DNA from: Desulfobulbaceae bacterium BRH_c16a
Lineage (GTDB): Bacteria > Desulfobacterota > Desulfobulbia > Desulfobulbales > Desulfocapsaceae
Direction of reading: 5' to 3'
NCBI GenBank assembly: GCA_000961725.1
Contig: LADS01000031.1
Span: 62,001-126,000 of the forward strand
Length of the DNA stretch: 64,000 bases
Shown: positions 25,183 to 34,770 of the stretch, piece after piece
Layout: each line of letters opens with the position of its first letter
Numbering within the stretch: position 1 is the stretch's first letter
Position numbers and translations under genes: made by a program
The notes under the pieces: model-generated
What the model was told of the DNA's origin: nothing
The model's database searches: none
What the model saw: only the letters and a program-made list of their open reading frames with translations

Positions 25183-27696
25183 TTACCCCGGATGTGCAAG
25201 CATGAAACCGTTTTTCATTCCATAAACCGTCATTGATCCCTGGGATATCTCACCCTTTGCAACCGCCAATACCTCAGGAACATTGAAAAAGAGCAGTTTT
25301 CCGAGATTTCTGACCGCGCTGCGCCACGAATTTCGATCGCTCGTGTCTTCATCCCCCGCGAGAAGTTCGGACGCAAGAGCCTGCAGCATAGTCCAGTACA
25401 TGTTCTGGGTCTGCCAGAGATTCACCACAACCGGGAGTGACGCTATCGCCTCGACCAGCACCAGGACCTCGGATAAACGCCGGGCATTTTCCGGCTCTTC
25501 CAGCAGAGCGGCCATCATCTTTTCCGTTCTGCGGCGGATGATGAATTCCAGAGCAACCCTGTCCAGAGCGATATTCCAGATTCCGATCTCGCCGGCATCT
25601 TCCTTCAGCCTGCCGGTATCGATCGTTTCCGAGGTGAACATCTTTTGCAGCTTAAGATTGAGGGCGGTTTCGGCAGTGGTCATAAAGTAGCGCGGTATCG
25701 GCATGCCGGTTTCTCTCAGATAACCCATCAGACTTTTGTTGTTTGCGTAAAGGCTTATGAACTTGTCTTCAAATTCCTGGCGCGTACCGGCGATAATGCG
25801 CTGCAAGACATGACGCTGTTCGTCCCGAAAAAGGTCTTTAAGGGAGTAGTTGTGCATGCCGAAATAGGTGTCAATCAACCTGATTACTGCCGCGAAATCT
25901 CCTGCATTGAAGGCATGCTCGACCTCCTGCCTCATGGCCGGGTAAGGCTTGTCGCCGAGGTAGGAACAGACACCGCAGTTCAAGGTATGTCCGCCAAAGT
26001 ACAGGTTGCAGAAACTGATCCGATCCGCTTTACGGGTGATGAGCGAGCGGATCAGTATTGTACCCACCGCAAGTCTCATCTGTCCGGAGTGGAGTATCAG
26101 ATAATCCTCCCGGGAGGCACGGTAGCTGAAAATGTCCGTTTCCTCGCCATACTCCTCAAAGACAAAACTGACGGCGTAGTGCGCGCCGACCCTGATCAGG
26201 TCGATCATGACAGGCTTGACGAATTTTGCGTAGATTTCCGCCCCGTTTACATGTTCGGCCATATTACTTAAAGCCAATGCCAGCCGTTCCAGAAAAGGGG
26301 TTTCGCAACTCCGCCTGCAGTAACTTTCCGCCAATTGCATGGCCCGACCGGCATACTGAATGATCTGAACCGTTTCTATGCCTGACAATTCGTCGAAAAA
26401 CCAGCCGCAGCTGGTGTACATGAGCATGGCGTGTCGCTGCATCTCCAGCAGGCTGAGTACGGCAACGGTTGCATCTTCGTCCAAAGGGCGCGAGGCATGT
26501 CTCTGCAGGAAGGCTGCGACGTTTTCCTCGGAGCGATCGAGCATGACATCTATATAATCATTGCGGGCTGCCCAGGGGTCTTTCACGTAAAAGGCCATGC
26601 CTTCCTCAAAACCTTCGGCCAGCTCCTCGCTGAGCCAGTCCATGGCCTCTCGCAGCGGCTGGCGCCATTGCTGATTCCAGCCGCCATTCCCGCCTGAGTT
26701 GCAGCCGCAGTCAGCCCTCCAGCGTTCGATGCCGTGCATGCAGCTCCACGAAGTGTTTTCAATAATCCTTACTTCATGGGTGGCCGGGTGCAGTTCCAGG
26801 TATTCACCATAGTTGGTCAGACGCGCCAGATTGTTCATCTCGATATAATTCAGGGCATGGCCCAGGGCCATCTCGCCGAAGGCGTGGTGATGGCCATACG
26901 TTTCGCCGTCTGTTGCGATATGCATCAGTTGAGGATGGTTGCAGTGATCTGAAAAACCGGACATCAAACGGTCGGCGAACTGTTCTCCGCTGCTCAGCAG
27001 CTTTTCGAAAGCCACTGCCCGGGAAATGGGGCCGTCGTAGAAGAAGATGGTGATACTTCTCCCCGAGGGAAGCCGGCAGAGATAGGCGCGTGAAGGGTCG
27101 ATACGCGAACCGCCGACATCCTTCCACCTGCCGAATCCGATTTTCCGAGTCCGTCCCGCCTGGTGAGGGGCAAGGATGGTGAAATGGATGCCCGCCTCGG
27201 CCAACACCTCCAATGTTTCCACATCCACGGCGGTTTCCGCCAGCCACATCCCCTCGGGGAAGCGCTGGAACCGATGCTCGAAATCCCTGATTCCCCACCG
27301 CACCTGCGTCTGTTTATCGCGCAGGCCGGCCAGGGGCATGATGACATGGTTATACACCTGGGCAAGAGCCGCCCCATGCCCGGAGCGCCAGGCCATGCTC
27401 TGCCGGTCGGCGGCCAGGATTGCCTGGTAAGCGTCGGGACTATATTTTTCCATCCATAAGAGCAGTGTCGGTCCGAAATTGAAGCTGATCCGGGCATAGT
27501 TGCTGACGATCCCCTTGATGCGGCCTTCGCCGTCCAGATTCCGTGTGGCTGTATTGGGGGCATAACACTCGGCGGTGATCCGTTCATTCCAGTCATGATA
27601 GGGATAGGCGGAATCCTGGATCTCAACGGATTCCAGCCACGGATTTTCGCGGGGCGGCTGGTAGAAGTGGCCATGTATGCAAAGGAATCGTTCCAT
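25183..27696 (-). CDS. Glycoside hydrolase family 57 / DUF3536 protein
   Basis: Large cytoplasmic GH57-like enzyme (837 aa) with the family start LCIHGHFYQPPRENPWLESV and the DUF3536 C-terminal region. GH57 motifs include RITAECYAPN, FPEGMWLAETAVDVETLE (likely nucleophile region) and MHIATDGETYGHHHAFGEMA (second acid region). GH57 enzymes act on alpha-glucans, for example as amylases, branching enzymes or 4-alpha-glucanotransferases. It is the last gene of a minus-strand operon with the radical SAM and ABM genes. The context of debranching and trehalose genes with the same promoter module suggests glycogen turnover. Confidence 0.88.
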   Translation of the reverse strand: MERFLCIHGHFYQPPRENPWLESVEIQDSAYPYHDWNERITAECYAPNTATRNLDGEGRIKGIVSNYARISFNFGPTLLLWMEKYSPDAYQAILAADRQSMAWRSGHGAALAQVYNHVIMPLAGLRDKQTQVRWGIRDFEHRFQRFPEGMWLAETAVDVETLEVLAEAGIHFTILAPHQAGRTRKIGFGRWKDVGGSRIDPSRAYLCRLPSGRSITIFFYDGPISRAVAFEKLLSSGEQFADRLMSGFSDHCNHPQLMHIATDGETYGHHHAFGEMALGHALNYIEMNNLARLTNYGEYLELHPATHEVRIIENTSWSCMHGIERWRADCGCNSGGNGGWNQQWRQPLREAMDWLSEELAEGFEEGMAFYVKDPWAARNDYIDVMLDRSEENVAAFLQRHASRPLDEDATVAVLSLLEMQRHAMLMYTSCGWFFDELSGIETVQIIQYAGRAMQLAESYCRRSCETPFLERLALALSNMAEHVNGAEIYAKFVKPVMIDLIRVGAHYAVSFVFEEYGEETDIFSYRASREDYLILHSGQMRLAVGTILIRSLITRKADRISFCNLYFGGHTLNCGVCSYLGDKPYPAMRQEVEHAFNAGDFAAVIRLIDTYFGMHNYSLKDLFRDEQRHVLQRIIAGTRQEFEDKFISLYANNKSLMGYLRETGMPIPRYFMTTAETALNLKLQKMFTSETIDTGRLKEDAGEIGIWNIALDRVALEFIIRRRTEKMMAALLEEPENARRLSEVLVLVEAIASLPVVVNLWQTQNMYWTMLQALASELLAGDEDTSDRNSWRSAVRNLGKLLFFNVPEVLAVAKGEISQGSMTVYGMKNGFMLAHPG

Positions 27697-27761
27697 AAAT
27701 TACTCCCTGTCTGTAGACTATGATGCCGAAAGGCGAGTTCGGGACGCTTTTTCCCCCTCGC

Positions 27762-29282
27762 TCACCTCCTCCGATTACGGCTCAGTGCGGCATCGCCCGG
27801 CGCCCGAAGAATGTAGAGTTCACATATTTTGCGATAATGATGGCCATATATGGAAAGTGTGACGGCCAGTGGCAGTTGCCTGGGCTTACGGGTCAAGGTC
27901 CAGAACAGCAGTCGCCAGTACTGCAGACGCTCCTTGCCCAAAACTCCGAGCCGGATCGCGGCTCGAAAGAATGAAAGAAACCGCTGCAGGTTTATCGGCT
28001 GGTTTATTTCAGGCGACTTCAATTCCTTCATCAGGGTTCTTACCCGCCGGTAGTAGTTGTCCGGGGAATAAATCTGTTTCATAATCGACCTATACCCGTC
28101 AAGAAGACTGTCTATCCCCATCTGGGGGATGATATTGGTGGTTCCATCGACATTGTCCCCGGAGAAGGTATTGATAATCCTGCTTTCCCTCTGCATCCGG
28201 TCAAAGAGGCGTGTCCCCGGAGGAGCCTGGAGCATTCCCACCATGGCGGTGACGATGCCGCTCCCCTGAATGAAATCGATCTGCCGCTGGAAAATGGAAG
28301 GCCGGTCGCTGTCAAAACCGACGATAAAGCCGCCCATCACCTGCAGGCCTGCGCGATGGATGATTTTGACGCTTTCGAGGAGGTCCCGATTTTTATTCTG
28401 GGTTTTGTGGCATTCAGTAAGACTGACCTCATCGGGCGACTCGATGCCGATGAACACGGAATCGAATCCGGCGGTCACCATCATCTCCAGGAGTTCCGGG
28501 TCATCGGCGAGATTGATGGAGGCCTCGGTAAAAAAGACGCATCCTTTCTTGGTCTTGCGCCATTCGATAAGGGCGGGCAGCAGATGCGACTTCAGATAAC
28601 CCTTGTTGCCGATAAAATTGTCATCGACAAAAAATATGCTGCCGCGCCAGCCGAGGGCATACATCCGATCCAGCTCCGCGGTAACCTGTTCCGGTGTTTT
28701 GTTACGCGACCGATGACCGAAGAGGGATGTAACATTGCAAAATTCGCAGTTGAACGGGCATCCTCTGGAAAACTGAATGTTCATAGAGGCATATCGTTTC
28801 ATCTTTATCAGGCCCCAAGAGGGTATCGGGGTCGTGGAAAGATCGCAGAAACCTGACGCCCGGTAGACCTTTTTCGGCAGTCCGTGGCGCAGGTCCGACA
28901 AAAAGAGAGGCAGCGTCAGTTCAGCTTCGTCGAGCACAAGATGATCCACCTCCCCGAAATCGTCCGGTTCGGAGGTGAAAAGAGGTCCCCCGGCAACGAT
29001 TTTTACCTTCGCGGCCTGGCACCGGGCGATGATCTGTTTGGCCGATTTACGCTGAATTGCCATTCCTCCGATAAAAACCATATCCGCCCACAGAAGTTCT
29101 TTATCCGTCAGGCCGTTCACATTGACATCCACAAGGCGCTTAGACCATTTCTCCGGCAACAGGGCGGCGACGGTAAGCAGGCCAAGCGGCGGGAAGGCTG
29201 CTTTCTTGCCGATGAAACTTAAGGCATAGGTGAAAGACCAAAAGGTATCGGGAAGTCTGGGGTAAACCAGGAGAACGTTCAT
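27762..29282 (-). CDS. B12-binding radical SAM protein
   Basis: Radical SAM enzyme (506 aa) with an N-terminal cobalamin-binding domain (MNVLLVYPRLPDTFWSFTYA to about 150) and the cluster motif CPFNCEFC (about residue 195), in FSRGCPFNCEFCNVTSLFG. FIGIESPDEVSL and GFIVGFDSD are further radical SAM signatures. The C-terminal part (DUF4070-like) follows. The start resembles the family that includes hopanoid C-2 methylase HpnP, but no hopanoid genes are seen here, so the substrate is unassigned. It is the middle gene of the ABM-radical SAM-GH57 operon (31- and 65-bp gaps). Confidence 0.88.
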   Translation of the reverse strand: MNVLLVYPRLPDTFWSFTYALSFIGKKAAFPPLGLLTVAALLPEKWSKRLVDVNVNGLTDKELLWADMVFIGGMAIQRKSAKQIIARCQAAKVKIVAGGPLFTSEPDDFGEVDHLVLDEAELTLPLFLSDLRHGLPKKVYRASGFCDLSTTPIPSWGLIKMKRYASMNIQFSRGCPFNCEFCNVTSLFGHRSRNKTPEQVTAELDRMYALGWRGSIFFVDDNFIGNKGYLKSHLLPALIEWRKTKKGCVFFTEASINLADDPELLEMMVTAGFDSVFIGIESPDEVSLTECHKTQNKNRDLLESVKIIHRAGLQVMGGFIVGFDSDRPSIFQRQIDFIQGSGIVTAMVGMLQAPPGTRLFDRMQRESRIINTFSGDNVDGTTNIIPQMGIDSLLDGYRSIMKQIYSPDNYYRRVRTLMKELKSPEINQPINLQRFLSFFRAAIRLGVLGKERLQYWRLLFWTLTRKPRQLPLAVTLSIYGHHYRKICELYILRAPGDAALSRNRRR

Positions 29283-29313
29283 GCAGAGACTCCTTATATG
29301 GTTAAAGGGAAAA

Positions 29314-29667
29314 TCAACTTCCTTTTCTTACGAGATTGACCGCCTCTATTCCTTCCGCTTTTGAAACCGTAAGGATTTGGATCTTCAGCGGCTTGCATAA
29401 GAGGCTCTTTGTTCCGATCAATATGCTGAATCCGTCGGACTGCAAGTGGCGGTCCAGATGCTGACGGGTTTCCCACTCCGAGATTGCGTTGAAGACATTC
29501 TCGTCCTCGATATCGGCGAAGATACTATAGCTGAGACAGCCCTTCTCCCTGGTGAGTGGATCCACCAAAGAAAGGAGGGTTTGCAGCATTTCCTTCTGCT
29601 TTTCCGGAAGAGCGTTCATGATGATCCTGGCCATGATCATCACATTATCTTTTGATGCCTCGCTCAT
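29314..29667 (-). CDS. Antibiotic biosynthesis monooxygenase (ABM) domain protein
   Basis: Small ferredoxin-like-fold protein (117 aa) of the ABM/quinol monooxygenase type: VMIMARIIMNALPEKQKEML, LTREKGCLSYSIFADIEDEN, and ISEWETRQHLDRHLQSDGF. I chose the ATG at 29665-29667, which has GGAGG 3 nt upstream; the frame extends to 29742 but that part would overlap the promoter. It is the first gene of an operon with the radical SAM and GH57 genes, behind a sigma-54 promoter at 29738-29753. The substrate is unknown; a role in quinone or aldehyde detoxification is only a guess. Confidence 0.8.
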   Translation of the reverse strand: MSEASKDNVMIMARIIMNALPEKQKEMLQTLLSLVDPLTREKGCLSYSIFADIEDENVFNAISEWETRQHLDRHLQSDGFSILIGTKSLLCKPLKIQILTVSKAEGIEAVNLVRKGS

Positions 29668-29737
29668 TGGCCTCCAGCCTTTCACATTCAGTCCGATAAA
29701 CTGATCCGTTCCGTTATTTTTTCCTGTTTTACTAGAA

Positions 29738-29753
29738 TTCAATTTTTGTGCCA
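29738..29753 (-). promoter_or_regulatory. Sigma-54 promoter of the ABM-radical SAM-GH57 operon
   Basis: On the minus strand the sequence reads TGGCAC-AAAAA-TTGAA, matching TGGCAC-N5-TTGCA except one base at -12. It lies about 70 bp before the ABM start codon. The same 11 bases TGGCACAAAAA occur in the sodB promoter at 43195-43210. Confidence 0.65.
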
Positions 29754-29852
29754 GGTTATCGTTCTCCAGCGTCAGGATCTTATTATTCTGATTTCTGGGA
29801 ATAATGAGCGACTATAACATTTGCAGGGTTTGATTCAGGGCCAAATGGAAAT

Positions 29853-29883
29853 GGTCATATTCAACCGGTGGCCATATGTGACC
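29853..29883 (-). promoter_or_regulatory. Tandem GGT-N8-ACC enhancer boxes (site A)
   Basis: GGTCATATTCAACC (29853-29866), 3 bp, GGCCATATGTGACC (29870-29883). Exactly 99 bp separate it from the sigma-54 promoter at 29738-29753. Two further copies with the same architecture are at 36875-36905 and 43309-43339. It is a predicted binding site for an enhancer-binding activator. Confidence 0.7.
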
Positions 29884-30321
29884 ATTTTTTCCGGCTTTTT
29901 TGGTGGCATGCATAACAGAAACTGCATTGTCGTCAATCGAGGTCAGGTTGAATCCATTCCCATTCTGGTTGCGCATTTAATTTGACAGGAATGCGGATCG
30001 TGCACAATTTTATTCATTACTCATTATTGCCGTACTAATGTTTGTCGAAACGATATTTCGATACTTCTCACTGCCCCGGAATGGAACGAAAAGGAATCCC
30101 CTTTTATCAAAGTGGCCACAGTTCGCATCCCTCCCCAAGTTTTCCGCACCAGGGAACGCGAGGAACTGGCGGAGGATTTGTCCTTCTCCCCGGCACATTC
30201 CTTGACCCCATCGACCGATCGGCGGCATCAACCGGCATCGATACTTATCTGAATTCCGCCATTAAACAAAACACCAGGCACCTGATGCAACCTGACAATC
30301 CACTTCACAAGGAGATCGATC
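29884..30321. other. Intergenic region upstream of katE
   Basis: About 440 bp with no credible gene. A weak sigma-54-like element, CGGCACATTCCTTGAC (30191-30206), lies 115 bp before the catalase start and matches the consensus except at -26 and -12. A TTGACA hexamer at 29982-29987 has no good -10 partner. Confidence 0.4.
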
Positions 30322-32439
30322 ATGGGCAAAGATAAGACAACGAAAAATTCTGAAAAGCAAACACAGAAAAAGCACTCAGCTTTAAGCGAAGGCGCAGAAC
30401 GGGCTGCCGCCGGCGGCGAACTGCATCAGACCGCCGGCGGAGAGCACCCTGCGCTCACCACGAACCAGGGCGTCGCGCTTGCCGATAATCAAAACTCGCT
30501 TCGGGCCAATCCGCACGGCCCGACGCTTCTGGAGGATTTCATCCTTCGGGAAAAAATCACCCATTTCGATCACGAGCGCATCCCTGAGCGTATCGTGCAT
30601 GCGCGAGGAACGGGTGTACACGGATTCTTCGAGTTGACCGACTCGCTCCAGCAATACACCACCGCCCGGATACTCACCGAGGTAGGCGAGAGAACGCCGG
30701 TATTTACACGGATATCGACCGTTGCAGGCGGCGCGGGTTCGGTGGACACCCCGCGTGACGTCCGTGGATTTGCCGTCAAGTTTTACACCAGGGAAGGTAA
30801 CTGGGATCTGGTCGGCAACAACATTCCGGTTTTTTTCATTCAGGATGCCATCAAATTCCCGGACATCATCCACGCCGTAAAGATGGAACCCGACCGCGGC
30901 TTTCCGCAATCGGCAAGCGCGCACGACACTTTCTGGGATTTCATTTCACTGACGCCGGAATCCATGCATATGGTGATGTGGATTATGTCCGATCGCACCA
31001 TCCCGCGTTCGCTGCGGATGATCGAAGCTTTTGGGGTACATAGTTTCCGGCTGATTAACGATCAAGGTGTTTCAACCTTCGTTAAATTTCACTGGCGTCC
31101 CAAGCTTGGCTTGCAGTCGACCATCTGGGATGAGACCGTCAAGATTGCCGGCGCCGACCCCGACTTCCACCGCCGCGATATGTTTGAGGCTATCGCAAGT
31201 GGTAATTTTCCCGAGTGGGAATTCGCCGTTCAGCTTTTCACGCAGGAGGAAGCGGACGGATTCCCGTTCGATCATCTGGACGCGACCAAGCTGATTCCCG
31301 AAGAACTGGTGCCCCTGAAGGTGATCGGCCGCATGGTGCTTGATCGCTGGCCGAACAATTTTTTTGCTGAAACCGAACAGGTTGCCTACTGTCCCGGCAA
31401 TATCGTGCCGGGCATCGACTTCTCGAATGATCCCCTGCTGCAAGGCCGACTCTTCTCCTATATCGACACACAACTTTCTCGCCTGGGCTCGCCCAATTTC
31501 CACCAGATCCCGATCAACGCTCCCAAGTGCCCGTTCGGCAACCTGCAACGCGACGGCCATATGCAGATGACGCAACCGTCAGGCCGTGTTGCCTATGAAC
31601 CCAACTCCTTGTCTGAAAACTCGCCACGCGAAGTGCCGATCAAGGGCTTTCAGAGCGCTGCGGCAGCTGAAACCGGCGAAAAAGGCCGCATCCGTGCCGA
31701 GAGCTTCGCGGACCACTACAGCCAGGCGCGGCAATTCTATCTCAGCCAAACCACCTATGAAAAGGCACACATCGCCTCGGCGTTGGTGTTTGAGCTTTCC
31801 AAGGTCGAGCATCTGCACGTGCGTGAGGCGATGGTCGGCCACCTGCGACATATCGAAAAAGATCTCGCCGACCGAGTCGCCGCGGGTCTTGGTTTCGACA
31901 AAATGCCCGATGCGCCGGCGGCCGCTGCTCCCGTGCGGGAGATGGAGCCTTCTCCCGCATTGCAGATTATCGGCAAAATGAAAGATACACTCATGGGGCG
32001 CGTAATCGGCATCCTGGTCGCGGACGGTTCAGACGGTGCTGTCATCGAGAAGATGAAAATGGCCGCCACCGATTCGGGAGCTGTCGTGAAAATCGTCGCC
32101 CCCAAAGTGGGCGGCGCAATACTTGCCGATGGCTCGCTGCTCGCGGCTGACGGACAACTGGCCGGCACGCCTTCGGTGTTGTTCGACGCCGTCGCCGTCC
32201 TCCTCTCCGAAGAAGGCGCAGCGGCACTATCGCTGGAAAGCGCCGCGATCGATTTCGTGCGAGATGCTTTCGGTCATCTCAAGGCAATTGCCGTCGATAA
32301 AGGCGGTAAGGCCCTCCTGCTTAAAGCAAATATCGGACAGGACCCGGGCGTTGTCGATGCAAGCGACAAAGACGCCTTTATTGCTGCGGCAAAGACACGC
32401 CAATGGGACCGGGAAAAGTCTGTTCGAATATTGCCATAA
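30322..32439 (+). CDS. katE: Large-subunit catalase (HPII/KatE type)
   Basis: Monofunctional haem catalase (705 aa) that breaks down hydrogen peroxide. The catalytic His is at about 93 in [13 protein letters not shown], the distal Asn region is [18 protein letters not shown], and the haem-ligand Tyr lies in [14 protein letters not shown]. The long C-terminal flavodoxin-like (DJ-1/PfpI-like) domain from about 550 ([18 protein letters not shown]) marks the large clade. AAGGAGATC precedes the ATG. It belongs to the stress-gene cluster with CurA-like, DJ-1-like, Cls, CsbD and SodB genes. It is probably stationary-phase or oxidative-stress induced. Confidence 0.95.
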   Translation: MGKDKTTKNSEKQTQKKHSALSEGAERAAAGGELHQTAGGEHPALTTNQGVALADNQNSLRANPHGPTLLEDFILREKITHFDHERIPERIVHARGTGVHGFFELTDSLQQYTTARILTEVGERTPVFTRISTVAGGAGSVDTPRDVRGFAVKFYTREGNWDLVGNNIPVFFIQDAIKFPDIIHAVKMEPDRGFPQSASAHDTFWDFISLTPESMHMVMWIMSDRTIPRSLRMIEAFGVHSFRLINDQGVSTFVKFHWRPKLGLQSTIWDETVKIAGADPDFHRRDMFEAIASGNFPEWEFAVQLFTQEEADGFPFDHLDATKLIPEELVPLKVIGRMVLDRWPNNFFAETEQVAYCPGNIVPGIDFSNDPLLQGRLFSYIDTQLSRLGSPNFHQIPINAPKCPFGNLQRDGHMQMTQPSGRVAYEPNSLSENSPREVPIKGFQSAAAAETGEKGRIRAESFADHYSQARQFYLSQTTYEKAHIASALVFELSKVEHLHVREAMVGHLRHIEKDLADRVAAGLGFDKMPDAPAAAAPVREMEPSPALQIIGKMKDTLMGRVIGILVADGSDGAVIEKMKMAATDSGAVVKIVAPKVGGAILADGSLLAADGQLAGTPSVLFDAVAVLLSEEGAAALSLESAAIDFVRDAFGHLKAIAVDKGGKALLLKANIGQDPGVVDASDKDAFIAAAKTRQWDREKSVRILP

Positions 32440-32753
32440 CCGGCAGTACCGCAGGCTTCCGTTTTTCTCGTATCCGACTCCCCCTGAGAATAGGAGTCGT
32501 TGACGGCCTGACTGTCAACATTGAAGAAATCGGCGACATGCAGGACACGCGGTTGGGACGGTTCTTTGCCGCCAGGGTGATTGCGGGTTTTATTTCCAAC
32601 GAAATTAGAAATGGTCCAGATGTCCTTCTCTGCTCAAGCCGCTGGACATTCCTAAAGAAGTACGCTCGGGCTTTGCACGAGGGCGTGGGTGATGTGGGGA
32701 TCATCCCGGGAATTTACGCGGCGGATGCACTGGCCGCCGGACTGCCGGACTGA
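32403..32753 (+). CDS. Unrecognised open frame overlapping the katE end
   Basis: A 116-codon frame that overlaps the last 37 bp of katE in another frame and has no visible ribosome site. The translation includes [18 protein letters not shown] and ends [17 protein letters not shown]; it has no signal peptide and I recognise no family. It lies directly before the copper-ATPase remnant, so it may itself be a gene fragment. Support for a functional gene is weak. Confidence 0.25.
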   Translation: MGPGKVCSNIAITGSTAGFRFSRIRLPLRIGVVDGLTVNIEEIGDMQDTRLGRFFAARVIAGFISNEIRNGPDVLLCSSRWTFLKKYARALHEGVGDVGIIPGIYAADALAAGLPD

Positions 32754-32823
32754 CAACAATAATGCAGATGGTGAGCGGCCTCGCTTCCCTCTCCTGGGTA
32801 ACTGGGTCCGCCTTGGCAGTCGC

Positions 32824-32934
32824 ACTCATCCTGTGGGGTTGCTGCTCAGTCCGATCATTGCCGGCGCCGCGATGAGCCTGAGTTCCGTCTCGGTCATCGT
32901 CAATGCCCTGCGGCTGCGGAAGGTAAAACTGTAA
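32824..32934 (+). pseudogene. C-terminal remnant of a P1B-type copper ATPase
   Basis: The frame ending at the TAA at 32932-32934 encodes GLLLSPIIAGAAMSLSSVSV followed by IVNALRLRKVKL. This is the very characteristic C-terminus (last transmembrane helix and tail) of CopA-type heavy-metal ATPases. The preceding roughly 800 residues are absent. It is a decayed fragment stranded between katE and the CurA-like gene, and it marks a past rearrangement or deletion here. Confidence 0.8.
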
Positions 32935-32958
32935 TTATTGATGAATAAGGGAGATACC

Positions 32959-33993
32959 ATGTCAAAAGATAAAACCGTCAACCGTAGAATCGTCTTGCAT
33001 TCGCGTCCCGTCGGCGCTCCGATTGCCGACAACTTCCGTCTTCTGATAAATGCCACTCCTTTGCCCTCCTCGGGGCAAGTTCTGCTGCGCACCTTGTATC
33101 TTTCGCTTGATCCGTACATGCGTGGCAGGATGGCCGATGTGCCATCCTATGCCCCGTCAGTGGCGATAGGGGAAGTTATGGTCGGCGGCACCGTTTCGCG
33201 GGTGGTCGACTCTCGACACCCGGACTATCAACCAGGTGACCTGATCTTGGGCAACAGCGGCTGGCAGGATTATGCCCTTTCCGACGGCACCGGGCTCACC
33301 AGGCTCGATACCAAAATGTCCAACCCTTCGATAGCCCTCGGAGTTCTAGGCATGCCGGGCTTTACGGCATATATGGGCTTGCTCGACATCGGACAACCGC
33401 AAGCGGGAGACACGGTGGTTGTCGCCGCCGCAAGTGGAGCGGTGGGCTCGGTGGTCGGTCAGATCGCCAAGCTCAAAGGCTGCCGGGCAGTCGGTATCGC
33501 CGGTGGTGCAGAGAAGTGCCGTTTTGTGGTTGAGGAGCTGGGTTTCGATGGTTGCGTCGATCACCGCAGCAGTGATTTCCGACAACAATTGGACGCCGCC
33601 TGCCCAAAGGGGATCGACGTCTATTTTGAGAGCGTCGGCGGAGCGGTCTTCGATGCTGTCTTGCCCCTGTTGAACATCCGTGCCCGTATCCCGCTGTGCG
33701 GGCTGATCGCCCACTACAACGACACCAGCCTGCCGCCTGGACCCGACCGCCTGGTGCTGCTGACCCGCACACTGCTCACAAAACGGATCAAGATGCAGGG
33801 ATTTATCATCTTTGAAGACTACGGTCATCGCTACAGTGAGTTTTTCGACCAGATGACCACTTGGATTGGAGAGGGCAAGATCAGGTTCCGCGAGGATGTC
33901 GTTGACGGGCTTGAGAACGCTTCGCAGGCCTTCATCGGTCTGCTCGAAGGCAGGAACTTCGGCAAACTGATCGTTCGCGTCGCCAAAGATTAA
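32959..33993 (+). CDS. curA: NADPH-dependent reductase, CurA/LTB4-dehydrogenase type MDR
   Basis: Zinc-independent medium-chain reductase (344 aa) acting on alpha,beta-unsaturated carbonyls. The N-terminus (NRRIVLHSRPVGAPIADNFR), YLSLDPYMRGRM, LGVLGMPGFTAYMGLLDIGQ, the NADPH loop AAASGAVGSVVGQIAKLKGC, and the tail FIGLLEGRNFGKLIVRVA closely match E. coli CurA. The ATG at 32959 is chosen for GGGAG 5 nt upstream; an in-frame ATG at 32938 is possible. It is followed by the DJ-1-like gene after 32 bp, so both are probably co-expressed for reactive-carbonyl defence. Confidence 0.9.
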   Translation: MSKDKTVNRRIVLHSRPVGAPIADNFRLLINATPLPSSGQVLLRTLYLSLDPYMRGRMADVPSYAPSVAIGEVMVGGTVSRVVDSRHPDYQPGDLILGNSGWQDYALSDGTGLTRLDTKMSNPSIALGVLGMPGFTAYMGLLDIGQPQAGDTVVVAAASGAVGSVVGQIAKLKGCRAVGIAGGAEKCRFVVEELGFDGCVDHRSSDFRQQLDAACPKGIDVYFESVGGAVFDAVLPLLNIRARIPLCGLIAHYNDTSLPPGPDRLVLLTRTLLTKRIKMQGFIIFEDYGHRYSEFFDQMTTWIGEGKIRFREDVVDGLENASQAFIGLLEGRNFGKLIVRVAKD

Positions 33994-34025
33994 TCCAATC
34001 ATATTCACCCGAACCGGGAGGCAAC

Positions 34026-34703
34026 ATGCAAATCCTTATGATTCTCACTTCACACGGCAAGCTCGGCAATACCGGCAAAAAAACCGGTTTCTGGTTGGAA
34101 GAATTCGCCGCTCCCTATTACTTTTTTAAGGACTCAGGCGCCAAGGTCACGCTGGCTTCACCGCTTGGCGGCCCGCCGCCGCTCGATCCCAAGAGCGACG
34201 ATCCGGCGGTCCAGACCGAAGCCACTCGCCGATTCAAGGCAGATTACGCCGCACAGGCCGTTCTCGCGAGTACCCTCAAGCTGGACGAAGTTTCGGCCGA
34301 CGATTTTGATGCCGTATTTTACCCCGGCGGGCATGGCCCCCTCTGGGATCTAGCGAAAGACGCATCTTCCATTGCTCTGATCGAGGCAATGCTGGCTGCG
34401 GGCAAACCGGTAGCCGCCGTCTGCCACGCTCCGGGTGTGCTGCAGCATGCTAAGACACCTGATGGCACACCCGTGGTTAAAGGCAAGTCGGTAACCGGTT
34501 TCACCAACAGTGAAGAGCAGGCGGTCGGGCTGACCGAGGTCGTTCCCTTCCTGGTTGAAGACGTACTGAAGGACGGTGGTGGAGAATATTCGAAGGCGGC
34601 GGACTGGCAGCCATATGTCGTGATCGATGGCTTGCTGATCACCGGGCAAAACCCCGCATCTTCCGAGCCGGCTGCCAAGGCCCTTTTGGAAAAATTGGCC
34701 TGA
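34026..34703 (+). CDS. DJ-1/PfpI (class I glutamine amidotransferase-like) protein
   Basis: DJ-1 superfamily protein (225 aa) of the Hsp31-like or glyoxalase III-like type. The nucleophilic elbow is PVAAVCHAPGVL (catalytic Cys at about 138), with DAVFYPGGHGPLWDLA and a preceding conserved Glu region (KKTGFWLEEFAAPYYFFKDS). The GGGAGG ribosome site precedes the ATG. Such proteins handle methylglyoxal or other reactive carbonyls, which fits the CurA-like reductase just upstream. It is part of the stress cluster. Confidence 0.88.
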   Translation: MQILMILTSHGKLGNTGKKTGFWLEEFAAPYYFFKDSGAKVTLASPLGGPPPLDPKSDDPAVQTEATRRFKADYAAQAVLASTLKLDEVSADDFDAVFYPGGHGPLWDLAKDASSIALIEAMLAAGKPVAAVCHAPGVLQHAKTPDGTPVVKGKSVTGFTNSEEQAVGLTEVVPFLVEDVLKDGGGEYSKAADWQPYVVIDGLLITGQNPASSEPAAKALLEKLA

Positions 34704-34770
34704 ACAGAAATCTGCGTCTCAATCCGCAATTATCACAGGTATGCGTCGAGAACACGGTCTTCCAGATTCG

